NCBI GenBank assembly: GCA_040398805.1
Contig: JBBATK010000003.1
Span: 186,001 to 250,000, forward strand
DNA: 64,000 nt
Direction of reading: 5' to 3'
Source: JBBATK01 sp040398805
Lineage (GTDB): Bacteria; Bacteroidota; Ignavibacteria; Kapaibacteriales; NICIL-2
Shown here: piece by piece, positions 25,927-34,293 of the stretch
How the letters are laid out: each line of letters starts with the position of its first letter
Position numbering within the stretch: position 1 is the first letter of the stretch
The notes under the pieces: generated by a model
What the model was told of the DNA's origin: nothing
Databases searched by the model: none
Seen by the model: the letters and a program-made list of their open reading frames with translations, nothing else
Made by a program: the position numbers and the translations under genes

Positions 25927-26910
25927 TTACGGACCGACGCTGCGCACCACGTTGGAGAGCGTACCGAGCATTTCGATCTCGCACTCCATGGTATCGCCGT
26001 CGTTCACCCACAGCGGCGGATCGAACACCTTGCTACCGTTCAGCTCCAGGAAGCATCCCGTTCCGCAGGTTCCCGAACCGATGACGTCGCCGGGATACAA
26101 CGTCACACCATAGCTGGCGCGCTCGATGATTTGCGCGAAGGTCCAACTCATGTCGCTCAAGTCCGCACGCGATACTTCCCTTCCGTTCAATCGGGCAGTC
26201 ATGGCAAGTTGATACTTCTCACCGTGCGGTGTTGGGATACGACGTGATGCGAGCTCGTCTTTCGTGACCAGCCACGGTCCGAGCGACGTGGCGAAGTCCT
26301 TGCCTTTGGCAGGACCCAGATTCAGCTTCATCTCGTGCATCTGCAAGGCACGCGCACTCCAGTCGTTCATCACCATGTATCCGAAGATGTGATCGTCGGC
26401 ATCCGCTGCGGAGATGTTCCGTCCTTCCTTACCGATGACGATGGCGCACTCGAGCTCGAAATCACACTGGTTCAGATGCATGTCTTGCACCTCCACCACC
26501 CCGGGACCTGTCACGGCATTGTGGTTCGTGAAGTAGAAAATGGGAATCTCATCGAACTCGGGAATCATATCAAGTCCGCGGTTCCGTCGTGCGGCTTCCA
26601 CATGCTGGCGAAAGGCGTAGCCGTCGCGCATCGAGGTGGGATGCGGAACGGGGGAGACAAGAACGGCTTGCGATGCGGGAATCATGAACGCCGCATCGAC
26701 CGTGTTCCGGCAGTGGTCGTCGATGATGCGGGCGTCGTGCAATGCCGCCTCGCCAAGGTCGAGCACATCGAGGATGTTATCGGGGAAGTATCCCAGCATC
26801 ATCGGGAGGTGACTCATGGCACCGTGTGCGAGTTCGAGATCCACCACGTGCGATCCGACAAGGAGTCCGACGCGTTCCTGCACTCCGGAGAGATAGGTAA
26901 TGAATTTCAT
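25927..26910 (-). CDS. Fumarylacetoacetate hydrolase (FAH) family protein
   Basis: 327 residues. FAH-fold motifs: NHNAVTGPGVVEVQDMH, then DFELECAIVIGKEGRNIS with the metal-binding Glu pair, HIFGYMVMNDWSARALQ with the metal-binding Asp, and TLYPGDVIGSGTCGTG near the end. Members cleave fumarylacetoacetate or decarboxylate/hydrate related oxo-acids. A 4-hydroxyphenylpyruvate dioxygenase gene lies 20 kb away, which favours a role in tyrosine degradation, but homogentisate dioxygenase is not in the window, so the exact substrate is open. Confidence 0.88.
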   Translation of the reverse strand: MKFITYLSGVQERVGLLVGSHVVDLELAHGAMSHLPMMLGYFPDNILDVLDLGEAALHDARIIDDHCRNTVDAAFMIPASQAVLVSPVPHPTSMRDGYAFRQHVEAARRNRGLDMIPEFDEIPIFYFTNHNAVTGPGVVEVQDMHLNQCDFELECAIVIGKEGRNISAADADDHIFGYMVMNDWSARALQMHEMKLNLGPAKGKDFATSLGPWLVTKDELASRRIPTPHGEKYQLAMTARLNGREVSRADLSDMSWTFAQIIERASYGVTLYPGDVIGSGTCGTGCFLELNGSKVFDPPLWVNDGDTMECEIEMLGTLSNVVRSVGP

Positions 26911-26942
26911 AGGGTGTAATGGTAAATGGATTCGGTACTGTA

Positions 26943-28550
26943 TTAACGTATTGGAACGGAATCGAGTTTCCGACGACGCTCATAAACGACATAATGTTCG
27001 AACTGCCAGCGTGGACGGAATTGTTCCTTCACGACGCTGCGGAATGGCTCGCTCTTCTCGATGATCTCCAGACTTGTCTTTGTCTTCGTATTGAACATCA
27101 TGCTGGAGTCGTTCACACCGGCAACGATCCAGGAGGAACGATGCATTTCGTCCGCATAGCGCCGCCTCCACTCGTCCGGAGCATAATCCGCCAAGGCGAA
27201 CTGCGATGCAGCGGCGAACGAATGAGAAGCTTTCCCGAGCAGCAAAGCGATGCGAGGCGAATGGATTGCGGCCACCACGACGTTATCGTCCGAAGCCCTA
27301 TACCGCAGGATACTGTCCGCCACGCTTTGCTCCTCGGCCCTGTACATCCCAAGGACGTTCCGTCGTTGAATAAGCGAATCGTATCGTGATCGGTTCGTCA
27401 GACCTGATACCGTCTGGCCTGCATGGCCCATGATACGGAACAGCGGACTCCACACGAGGAGCACCGCCATTGCCACCGAAACGACAAGACGCTCACGACG
27501 TTCGGACCACATTCTCCGCAACCACGCAAACAACTCTACAGCTCCCACGGTGGCGACGATAGATAACGGCACCGAGGCACGAACGAAGTGATAGGTGAAG
27601 AATTTCCTCTCGATCATCATGGTGCCCATCAGCACGACGAACAGAAACGTCACAAGCCGAAGTACGCGCCGCTCGTGCTTGTCCCCCGACAGCATCCTTC
27701 CCGCGCCGACAATGGCAAAAACGGCGAACGCCACGGAGTAGTGATCGAATACCAATCGTACCACTGATTTCCATGCCTCACGGAACCACGACGCATCGAC
27801 GACGGGCTCCGATGCATAGGCACCCATGAACGTCAGGAGATTGCCGAATCCATCGAGAGCTCCGGGCGACAGTAGCGAACGCCATATGACTGCGGAAACG
27901 ACCAGAAGTCCGGTGAGCACACCGGTCCATTTCTTCAGTAGAACCGCTACATCGGTACGGTGCTCCGACACATCGGATATGGCAAGGACGAGGACCACTG
28001 CCCCAAGACTGAGTTTCAAACCGATGAGGACCGCGAGCATGGATCCTATCCATACACCGCGCGAGAAGTGGCGCAGGTTGTCGTCCCGAAGTTGGGCGAC
28101 GATCAGAATGACCATCGGCACGATGGAGAGCGCTTCGGCCTGGATGACCGTGACGTAGCCGATACTCACGTACGTGACCGCCATCAACCATGTTGACAGA
28201 AAAGCGCGCTCCGCACTTCGGAAGACCGGTACGAGAAGATATCCTGCGATGAACAACGACACGAGGATGAGAAGTGCGTCCGCCACATGGATTGCCACTT
28301 CATCGCCGCCGCTCACGTACAAGAGAAAACTCGCCAGATCGTAGACAAGAGGTGGCTTTATGTCGACGATATCCTTGTATAACACCAGACCGCTACGAAG
28401 CGCGTCGGCGACACGGAGGAAAATCGACACGTCACCGGAATGCGGGAACATCGTCACGGGGAACAGGGTCACGACCATCGCAACGAACCAACGTGCCACC
28501 AGTTTCCCATGGCCGCGGACGAACTCGATGAACAACCTCCAAGAGTGCAT
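26943..28550 (-). CDS. GT-C type membrane glycosyltransferase (PMT/ArnT-like)
   Basis: 535 residues with about ten to twelve membrane segments. After the first segment an extracytoplasmic loop holds SGDVSIFLRVADALRSG and YKDIVDIKPPLVYDL; D-x-K-P-P is the hallmark of PMT_2/ArnT/GT83-like polyprenyl-phosphate sugar transferases. The C-terminal 130 residues are a soluble domain rich in Arg. It probably glycosylates a cell-envelope acceptor; the acceptor is unknown. It lies 29 bases after trpS and 32 before the FAH gene. Confidence 0.82.
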   Translation of the reverse strand: MHSWRLFIEFVRGHGKLVARWFVAMVVTLFPVTMFPHSGDVSIFLRVADALRSGLVLYKDIVDIKPPLVYDLASFLLYVSGGDEVAIHVADALLILVSLFIAGYLLVPVFRSAERAFLSTWLMAVTYVSIGYVTVIQAEALSIVPMVILIVAQLRDDNLRHFSRGVWIGSMLAVLIGLKLSLGAVVLVLAISDVSEHRTDVAVLLKKWTGVLTGLLVVSAVIWRSLLSPGALDGFGNLLTFMGAYASEPVVDASWFREAWKSVVRLVFDHYSVAFAVFAIVGAGRMLSGDKHERRVLRLVTFLFVVLMGTMMIERKFFTYHFVRASVPLSIVATVGAVELFAWLRRMWSERRERLVVSVAMAVLLVWSPLFRIMGHAGQTVSGLTNRSRYDSLIQRRNVLGMYRAEEQSVADSILRYRASDDNVVVAAIHSPRIALLLGKASHSFAAASQFALADYAPDEWRRRYADEMHRSSWIVAGVNDSSMMFNTKTKTSLEIIEKSEPFRSVVKEQFRPRWQFEHYVVYERRRKLDSVPIR

Positions 28551-28579
28551 AGGATACGGTTGGAAGGGGATGGGTGAAA

Positions 28580-29605
28580 CTATTCGGACCAGAATCCTAC
28601 TTTTCTATACACGGTCCGAAGCGTCTTTCGAGCGCGAGCAGTCGCCCGCTCCGCTCCGCTTCGAACCACCTCGGTCAGGAACGGAACGTTGGAACGGACC
28701 TCAACGAACCGCTCGCGAACCGGCCGCACGTAGTTCACGACCGCGTCGGCAACGGCCGACTTGAACGCTCCATAGCCTGCCCCGCGGAACTCCTCTTCAA
28801 TCTCCGACAGCGACTTCTTCGTCGTGATGTGATACAGTTCCATGAGATTCGCGATGCCCGGTCTGCGTTCATCGTACACGATATCGGTGCCGGAATCGGT
28901 GACCGCTCGTTTGATCTTGTTGCGGATCTCTTCATCCGTATCCGTCAGGAAGATCGTCGCTCCCTTGTTCGGATCCGACTTCGACATCTTCTTCGTGGGT
29001 TCCTGCAGGCTCATCACGCGACCGCCCGCCTTCGGTATGAACGGCTCCGGTACGGCGAAGGTGGGAGAGTATGCGTTGTTGAAACGATTGGCGATATCCC
29101 GCGTCAGCTCCAGATGCTGCTTCTGGTCCTCACCCACCGGCACAAGATTGGCCTGGTACAAGAGGATATCGGCGACCATGAGGATGGGATAGGTGAACAG
29201 TCCGACGTTCACGTTCTCTTCGTGCTGCTGGGATTTGTCCTTGAACTGGGTCATCCGACTCGCCTCGCCGAAACCCGTGAACGTGCTCAAGACCCATGCG
29301 AGCTCGGCGTGCGCCGGCACGTGACTCTGGATGAACACCGTCGATCGTTCCGGATCTATACCCGCAGCGAGGAAGGTGGCCACGCAATCCAACGTCCATT
29401 TACGCAAGTCGGCAGGCTTCTGTCGCACCGTTATCGCGTGCATGTCCACCACGCAGAAATAGCACGCATAGGTGTCTTGCAGATACACCCAATTATTAAG
29501 CGCTCCGATCATGGTGCCGAGCGTAAGAACGCCGCTAGGCTGGACTCCACTGAAGACCACCGGCGTGGATTCCGGTTTTTCCGGTTGCGAGGACGTTTCA
29601 GACAT
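28580..29605 (-). CDS. trpS: Tryptophanyl-tRNA synthetase
   Basis: Class I synthetase that charges tRNA-Trp, 341 residues from the ATG at 29605 (MSETSSQPEKPE). Motifs: the HIGH-equivalent QPSGVLTLGTMIGALNNW, the tryptophan-site region DMHAITVRQ, QVPVGEDQKQHLELTRDI-type helix (here LVPVGEDQKQHLEL), and KMSKSDPN. A -7 box lies 25 bases upstream, and the short gaps to the next three genes suggest a four-gene transcript with a glycosyltransferase, an FAH protein and a propeller lipoprotein. Confidence 0.96.
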   Translation of the reverse strand: MSETSSQPEKPESTPVVFSGVQPSGVLTLGTMIGALNNWVYLQDTYACYFCVVDMHAITVRQKPADLRKWTLDCVATFLAAGIDPERSTVFIQSHVPAHAELAWVLSTFTGFGEASRMTQFKDKSQQHEENVNVGLFTYPILMVADILLYQANLVPVGEDQKQHLELTRDIANRFNNAYSPTFAVPEPFIPKAGGRVMSLQEPTKKMSKSDPNKGATIFLTDTDEEIRNKIKRAVTDSGTDIVYDERRPGIANLMELYHITTKKSLSEIEEEFRGAGYGAFKSAVADAVVNYVRPVRERFVEVRSNVPFLTEVVRSGAERATARARKTLRTVYRKVGFWSE

Positions 29606-29629
29606 GATTCTTTTCGTCAGGTTGAGCTG

Positions 29630-29637
29630 CAAACATA
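29630..29637 (-). promoter_or_regulatory. Probable -7 box for trpS
   Basis: TATGTTTG on the minus strand matches TAnnTTTG and is 25 bases before the trpS start. No -33 TTTG is found at 19-21 bases. Confidence 0.55.
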
Positions 29638-29832
29638 CTCAGCAGGCAGGCATTCACATTGTCGGCACTATCTCCCGCGCTCCCCTCGTGCGTCCCATCA
29701 TTTGCCTTGGTCCGACCTTCGGACAACGGAATGCTCGTTCCCTCGTCTCCCTCGAAGCGTGCTCGCTATCTTCGCAACAGACCGTCCATCGAAACGCACT
29801 TCATTCTCTATCCACGACCTCGGAACTCGACG

Positions 29833-30441
29833 ATGACCGATACACCCATTGCCTTCTTCATCATGTATCTCACCATAGCGGCCAGCCTCGTCGCCATGTT
29901 CGTGCCCGGGTTCGGCGAAAGCGCCGTCTACCACCCCTACAGCGTCGCCCGCGGCAAGCGTCTTCACACCCTCATCACGGGCAATCTCATCCACGGAGGC
30001 TTCGCGCATCTGGCATTCAACATGCTCTCGTACTACTTCTTCGCCTTCCCCTTGGAACGCATGGTCGGCAGTGTGAACTTCGTTCTGATCTACATATGCA
30101 GCATGCTCGTGGCCGACATCCCGTCGCTCGTCACCCATCGCAACCATCGGCACTACCGCACGCTAGGAGCCTCCGGCGCCGTTTCCGGCGTGATCTTCAG
30201 CATGATCCTGTACTTCCCCACCGCGAAGATGGCACTGCTCTTCTTTCCCGTTCCCATACCGGCATTCGTGTTCGGACCTCTGTATCTTCTGTATTCATAC
30301 TACGCCGCGCGGTCCGCCGGCGACAACATCAACCACGATGCGCATCTGTGGGGCGCGCTCGGCGGCATCCTCTGCACACTTGCCCTCGAACCCGCACAGG
30401 CGCTGGTCTTCTTCTCCGCGGTGAGCCAACAGGTTCTTTAA
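29833..30441 (+). CDS. Rhomboid-family intramembrane serine protease
   Basis: 202 residues from the ATG at 29833 (MTDTPIAFFIMYLT); the upstream in-frame codons are not protein-like. Six membrane segments. Catalytic Ser115 in GASGAVSG and His171 in HDAHLWGALGG, plus the oxyanion-type HLAFNML (N63), match active rhomboids. TATCTTCG at 29767-29774 is a one-mismatch -7 box. Substrates are unknown. It is divergent from trpS. Confidence 0.92.
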   Translation: MTDTPIAFFIMYLTIAASLVAMFVPGFGESAVYHPYSVARGKRLHTLITGNLIHGGFAHLAFNMLSYYFFAFPLERMVGSVNFVLIYICSMLVADIPSLVTHRNHRHYRTLGASGAVSGVIFSMILYFPTAKMALLFFPVPIPAFVFGPLYLLYSYYAARSAGDNINHDAHLWGALGGILCTLALEPAQALVFFSAVSQQVL

Positions 30442-30525
30442 AAGTCGAGTGGACCGACGACCGGTCGAAAGGGTTACAGCATCCGCAGCGCAAGCAAGGG
30501 AACTTGGACTGGGTGCGAGCGTCCA

Positions 30526-32898
30526 TTAAGGGAATATGATGACCTGGTGCGCAACGTATCCCTGGCATTCGGCGACGAGGGCATAGAATCCGGGCGTCAG
30601 ACCGGCAAGGGAACTGCGGAACGTGTATTCGCCCTGAGGAAGGTGCTCATCCACGGGACAGGCCACGCGCGAGCCGTCGACCGCATAGATGCATACACGC
30701 ACGCTGGCATCCTGACCCACCGCGACGTCGAAGGATATGGTCTTGTCCTCATTCGACGAAGCGGCGACGGAGCGAAGAGACACGGGTTCGGCCACCAGCT
30801 CCACGTTACGCAACGACTCCACGCAGGTGGCAAGATGGATAGTCATCCCCGAACCCTGGTCGATACTGCAATCGGTGGTGGAACTGCTCAGCTGCAGTCG
30901 GATGTCGGGCTTCGTGCTGAGGTTCCTACTCAACCGCGAGACGAACCCCACGAGGAAGACGACACCGTCGCGGGAAATCGCCGTATCGCCCGTTGCGACG
31001 ACGACGAGACGTCCCTGCGCCGCATCCGAGAGACTGTCCACGACGTCTACGTTCCATCCCGAAGGCAACGACGAACCCGCCGTGACCTCGTCGGTGGAAC
31101 CCATGAACGCGGGATCATACGTGATTGTCGCGGTGACTCGGGTGGTGCGTAATGAATCCCACGCCGGCGATGCGGCCGTCACCGACAAGCGGAACCGCGA
31201 TCCTACGGGAACATCCAGACGATCGAGAAGGGATGCGGAACGCAGTGCGTACGTCGCAGGGATCTTCCGTACAAGAAGCGTGACCGTGTCGGAGCTGAAG
31301 CATCCGAGCGAGTCCGCTGCCGTCACGACGTACGTCGTCGTGCGGTTGACGTTCGCCGTGGTCATGGCGCAGGTATCGCAGCTCAATCCTGTCGATGGTG
31401 TCCACCGGACGTTTCGGACAGCGTTCGTCGCTGTGAGAACGGAGGACGATCCCGGACAGACCACCCTGTCGGGTCCGGCCGATACCGTTTGCTCCACGAC
31501 ATCGGGAAGGAACTCCATACCGCCCACATAGCCGTACGAATCGGCGTCTCCATACCCGTACACATAAAGTCCGATCGGCGACGCCGACGAAATCGTGTGC
31601 GCACCGTCCGTGATAGGAACGGACACATAGGAGAAGCATGAGTTCGGCACCTCGACAGCCGACGCCGATATCCGTGCGCCATCCAATCGGATGGACGGCA
31701 TATCCGCCGTGATCCCCGTGACGGTGATGTAGTGCTGAAGATACACCGACCCGACGCGGACCGTGCTGAACCGATAGCCCGTACTGTACTGCCTGCGGGG
31801 AGGAATGACCATCATGAAGGGATCGCCGGGATCCGACGTTCCGAGTCCCGCCGTCTTCTTGAACAACGCCACCATCGTCTTCTTCGACGTCGTCACCAAA
31901 GCTCCCGCTGTAAGGTCGCCGTCGTAGAAGGTGTTCGCTTTCAGTACTGCGACACGCACGTTGTTCACGCGCACCTCCGTGCTGTCGGCGCACGCAAGGA
32001 TCCGGTATTGGTCGTTACCGGTCCTCCAACCGCCGACGGGCTGGATGAACGGAGTGAGCACGTAGCGTGTCCCCCACACCGACACCGGGAGTAACTGTTC
32101 GTACAGATGGTCCCGCGACCCGGACAACGAGGTCACGCCCACACGGGCTCGTTGATGTCCGCCGAATACCGCTACCGGCTTCGACGAACGCACGGTACTT
32201 CCCGTAAGATCATAACCGCCGTTGTTGGCGGTGGTATACGATCCCTGCACCAGATACGCCTCTCCGCGCTGAAGGGTCACCGTCCTCACGGCCGTGCCGC
32301 CCACAGACGTCGGCGCCGACGGTGTGACGGTGACTTGGGTGTTGTCTTCTCCGGCCACCACACAGAACTGCGACGGGGTCGAATTCGTCGAGATGGTCGG
32401 GAAGCCCGATTGTATGTCGCTCTTCAGACTCATGACCACATAATCGGAGCCCAGGCAGGACACCGGCAATACCAGAGAAGCGTCGCTACTGCGTATCGCC
32501 TTGTTGAGTGCATACACGCTCACGTCGTTGTCCGTGGTCACACGCACCGATGCCGGACTCGCCTTCTCGTTATCATTGGCTGTCGTGAACGACTCCCGAT
32601 AGTTGTATCCTCGCAGCTCATAGAGCGATGGCGCGAAGCCCAGCGTGAATATCTGCGCAGGATTCGCGATCGAAAAGGTGCGATTGACGACAGCGCCGGA
32701 GCGGTCACGAAGCTGGACGGTGCCTTTCGTGGGCACGGTTGCCACAATGGAAAGATAGAGGGAGTCGGAGGTGGACGTGGACTCGTGATAGTTGGGAAGA
32801 AAACTCACAACGAAATCCTTGCCGCGCGTGGATTGCTGCGCGCTCGACGTTCCCGTGACGAGAACCAGGACAAGTATGAGGAGGTAACATTTCTTCAT
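30526..32898 (-). CDS. Secreted IgGFc-binding-domain protein with T9SS-like tail
   Basis: 790 residues. Signal peptide MKKCYLLILVLVLVTGTSSAQ. Residues 22-430 match the IgGFc-binding N-terminal domain (STRGKDFVVSFLPNYHES, YLVQGSYTTANNGGYDLTGS, KPVAVFGGHQRA), common in Bacteroidota surface proteins. Residues 440-530 hold a gliding-motility-type Ig-like unit (AGPDRVVCPGSSSVL, YVVTAADSLGC). Residues 545-690 resemble a cohesin-like fold. The last 80 residues (VRVCIYAVDGSRVA, LTPGFYALVAECQG) are a T9SS-like sorting domain. Despite the domain name, antibody binding is not implied. Confidence 0.82.
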   Translation of the reverse strand: MKKCYLLILVLVLVTGTSSAQQSTRGKDFVVSFLPNYHESTSTSDSLYLSIVATVPTKGTVQLRDRSGAVVNRTFSIANPAQIFTLGFAPSLYELRGYNYRESFTTANDNEKASPASVRVTTDNDVSVYALNKAIRSSDASLVLPVSCLGSDYVVMSLKSDIQSGFPTISTNSTPSQFCVVAGEDNTQVTVTPSAPTSVGGTAVRTVTLQRGEAYLVQGSYTTANNGGYDLTGSTVRSSKPVAVFGGHQRARVGVTSLSGSRDHLYEQLLPVSVWGTRYVLTPFIQPVGGWRTGNDQYRILACADSTEVRVNNVRVAVLKANTFYDGDLTAGALVTTSKKTMVALFKKTAGLGTSDPGDPFMMVIPPRRQYSTGYRFSTVRVGSVYLQHYITVTGITADMPSIRLDGARISASAVEVPNSCFSYVSVPITDGAHTISSASPIGLYVYGYGDADSYGYVGGMEFLPDVVEQTVSAGPDRVVCPGSSSVLTATNAVRNVRWTPSTGLSCDTCAMTTANVNRTTTYVVTAADSLGCFSSDTVTLLVRKIPATYALRSASLLDRLDVPVGSRFRLSVTAASPAWDSLRTTRVTATITYDPAFMGSTDEVTAGSSLPSGWNVDVVDSLSDAAQGRLVVVATGDTAISRDGVVFLVGFVSRLSRNLSTKPDIRLQLSSSTTDCSIDQGSGMTIHLATCVESLRNVELVAEPVSLRSVAASSNEDKTISFDVAVGQDASVRVCIYAVDGSRVACPVDEHLPQGEYTFRSSLAGLTPGFYALVAECQGYVAHQVIIFP

Positions 32899-33031
32899 TC
32901 GCTCATCAATCGCGGTTCAAACAATTCACTGTCCCACGCCGTCGGATCATCTATCGGTTTCACCGTGGACGCAGACCTCGTTCCAAGAACACGCTCCCTC
33001 GCCGTTCGTCACAAGGCATGCAGACGCACCG

Positions 33032-33958
33032 TTATGGTGTCGCTGTTGCCGCCGCCTGACGTTGAAGAATGCTTCCGACGTTCACCGCAAAGCGGTGAGC
33101 GGACCGGGAGGCGAAGCCACGATGCTGCTCGTCGAGCGTCGTCGTGCACATGCGGAACGAATTCAATCGTTGGACGGACCGCACGAGTCGTTCCAATCGG
33201 GTCTCCAATTCCGCTATGAGAGCAGGCGTTACCGCGTTGCCGTACAAGACCAGTGCCGGCTGTGAATCCATCGTCGTCAGGATGTTCTCCTCGCATTCCC
33301 GCGCTATCACTTCCGATGCCGTCTGGCCGTCGGCATACGGAACGATGTTGAAATATGCGGTGACGCGCTTCTGCAGAACGGAGACGTCGCACTGCGCCCC
33401 GTCGACATTCACCAGGACCGTGGTCTCGTCGTTGTTCTCCGGATACGAGTACAAGAATGCGGAGTGCGCGGACACATGTCGGACCACGAACATGCAATCC
33501 ATGATTCCCAGGCGCATGAAGACTTTGCGGATGTTGTTCTCGGCAGCCTTCCTGTTCAGCACCGCAAGCATCACGGAACCCGTGTCCCGAAGGCTCCGCA
33601 GAGGATAAAAGGCGGCGCGATACGATGGCACGCTTGTCTCGGGCGCGCTCTGCATGATCTCCAGTTCTAACAATTCCGTGATCTGGGTTTGCGATGCAGC
33701 CGGCAGATAGGGAATGTACCGTGTGAGAACGGCATTGGAAGGTAACACGATACGGACGTCCTTGACCCGGTCGACAACGGATTTCACGTAGGCGACGAGT
33801 TGCGAGCCGATGAGCGTTTCTTCGAAGTCGTCGAGGAACACATCATACCAACCACTGAACTGCGTCAGGTCGCTCAGCTGCCATCCCTTCACGTTCGGTT
33901 CGAACAACGCACAAAGCACGGAGTCGTCATTGAATACTATGCTGAGTGTCGCTTCCAT
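33032..33958 (-). CDS. PilM-like actin-fold protein (uncertain)
   Basis: 308 residues, no signal peptide or membrane segment. The order of segments is that of the PilM/ASKHA group: phosphate-1-like N-terminus LSIVFNDDSVLCALFE, a middle domain with RIVLPSNAVLTRYIPYLP, a long helix ASQTQITELLELEIMQSAPE, then LVNVDGAQCDVSVLQKRVTAYFNIVP as phosphate-2-like strand. The C-terminal ~25 residues are Ala/Gln/Arg-rich. In type IV pilus systems PilM works with PilN, PilO and PilP; none is adjacent, so a pilus role is not supported by context. TATTTTTC at 34015-34008 is a near-consensus -7 box. Confidence 0.55.
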   Translation of the reverse strand: MEATLSIVFNDDSVLCALFEPNVKGWQLSDLTQFSGWYDVFLDDFEETLIGSQLVAYVKSVVDRVKDVRIVLPSNAVLTRYIPYLPAASQTQITELLELEIMQSAPETSVPSYRAAFYPLRSLRDTGSVMLAVLNRKAAENNIRKVFMRLGIMDCMFVVRHVSAHSAFLYSYPENNDETTVLVNVDGAQCDVSVLQKRVTAYFNIVPYADGQTASEVIARECEENILTTMDSQPALVLYGNAVTPALIAELETRLERLVRSVQRLNSFRMCTTTLDEQHRGFASRSAHRFAVNVGSILQRQAAATATP

Positions 33959-34293
33959 TCCTTATGTACGCGCTTTGTTCTCTTCCGCTTGTTTACTCGT
34001 AACGCGGGAAAAATACGAAGGAGACGGAGCATGACGAACCGCACCGTGGATACCGATGACCGCGTAAGTCGCAACATCGGCTGCATGACGGTTCGAAGCC
34101 CGTCGGCTCTGTCCATCGGCGGGTCGTCGAGTGCCGCCACTCGTTCGAGTATCACGAAAACGGACCGGCCGTTTATGGGGATAAATACCTTGTTGCTGTG
34201 GAAAACTGAAAGTATATTGCTCTGCACGCATAAAGATCCTCACAATGGAGAGGACGGTGTGCGCTTTTTCTCTTGCCAACCGGAGGATGCTGA
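33959..34293. other. Divergent promoter region between the PilM-like and lytic transglycosylase genes
   Basis: 335 bases with no supported gene. It contains a near-consensus -7 box for the leftward gene (TATTTTTC, 34015-34008) and a candidate rightward promoter at 34190-34219. Confidence 0.5.
34190..34219 (+). promoter_or_regulatory. Candidate promoter of the first lytic transglycosylase gene
   Basis: TTG at 34190-34192, a 20-base spacer and TATATTG at 34213-34219 approximate the Bacteroidota pattern. GGAGG at 34281-34285 gives a good ribosome site before the ATG at 34294. Confidence 0.35.

Noticed and set aside
30442..30525. CGACCGGTCG palindrome between the rhomboid and IgGFc-domain genes, considered as a terminator
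   Set aside because: Ten-base palindrome with no loop and no T run on either strand.
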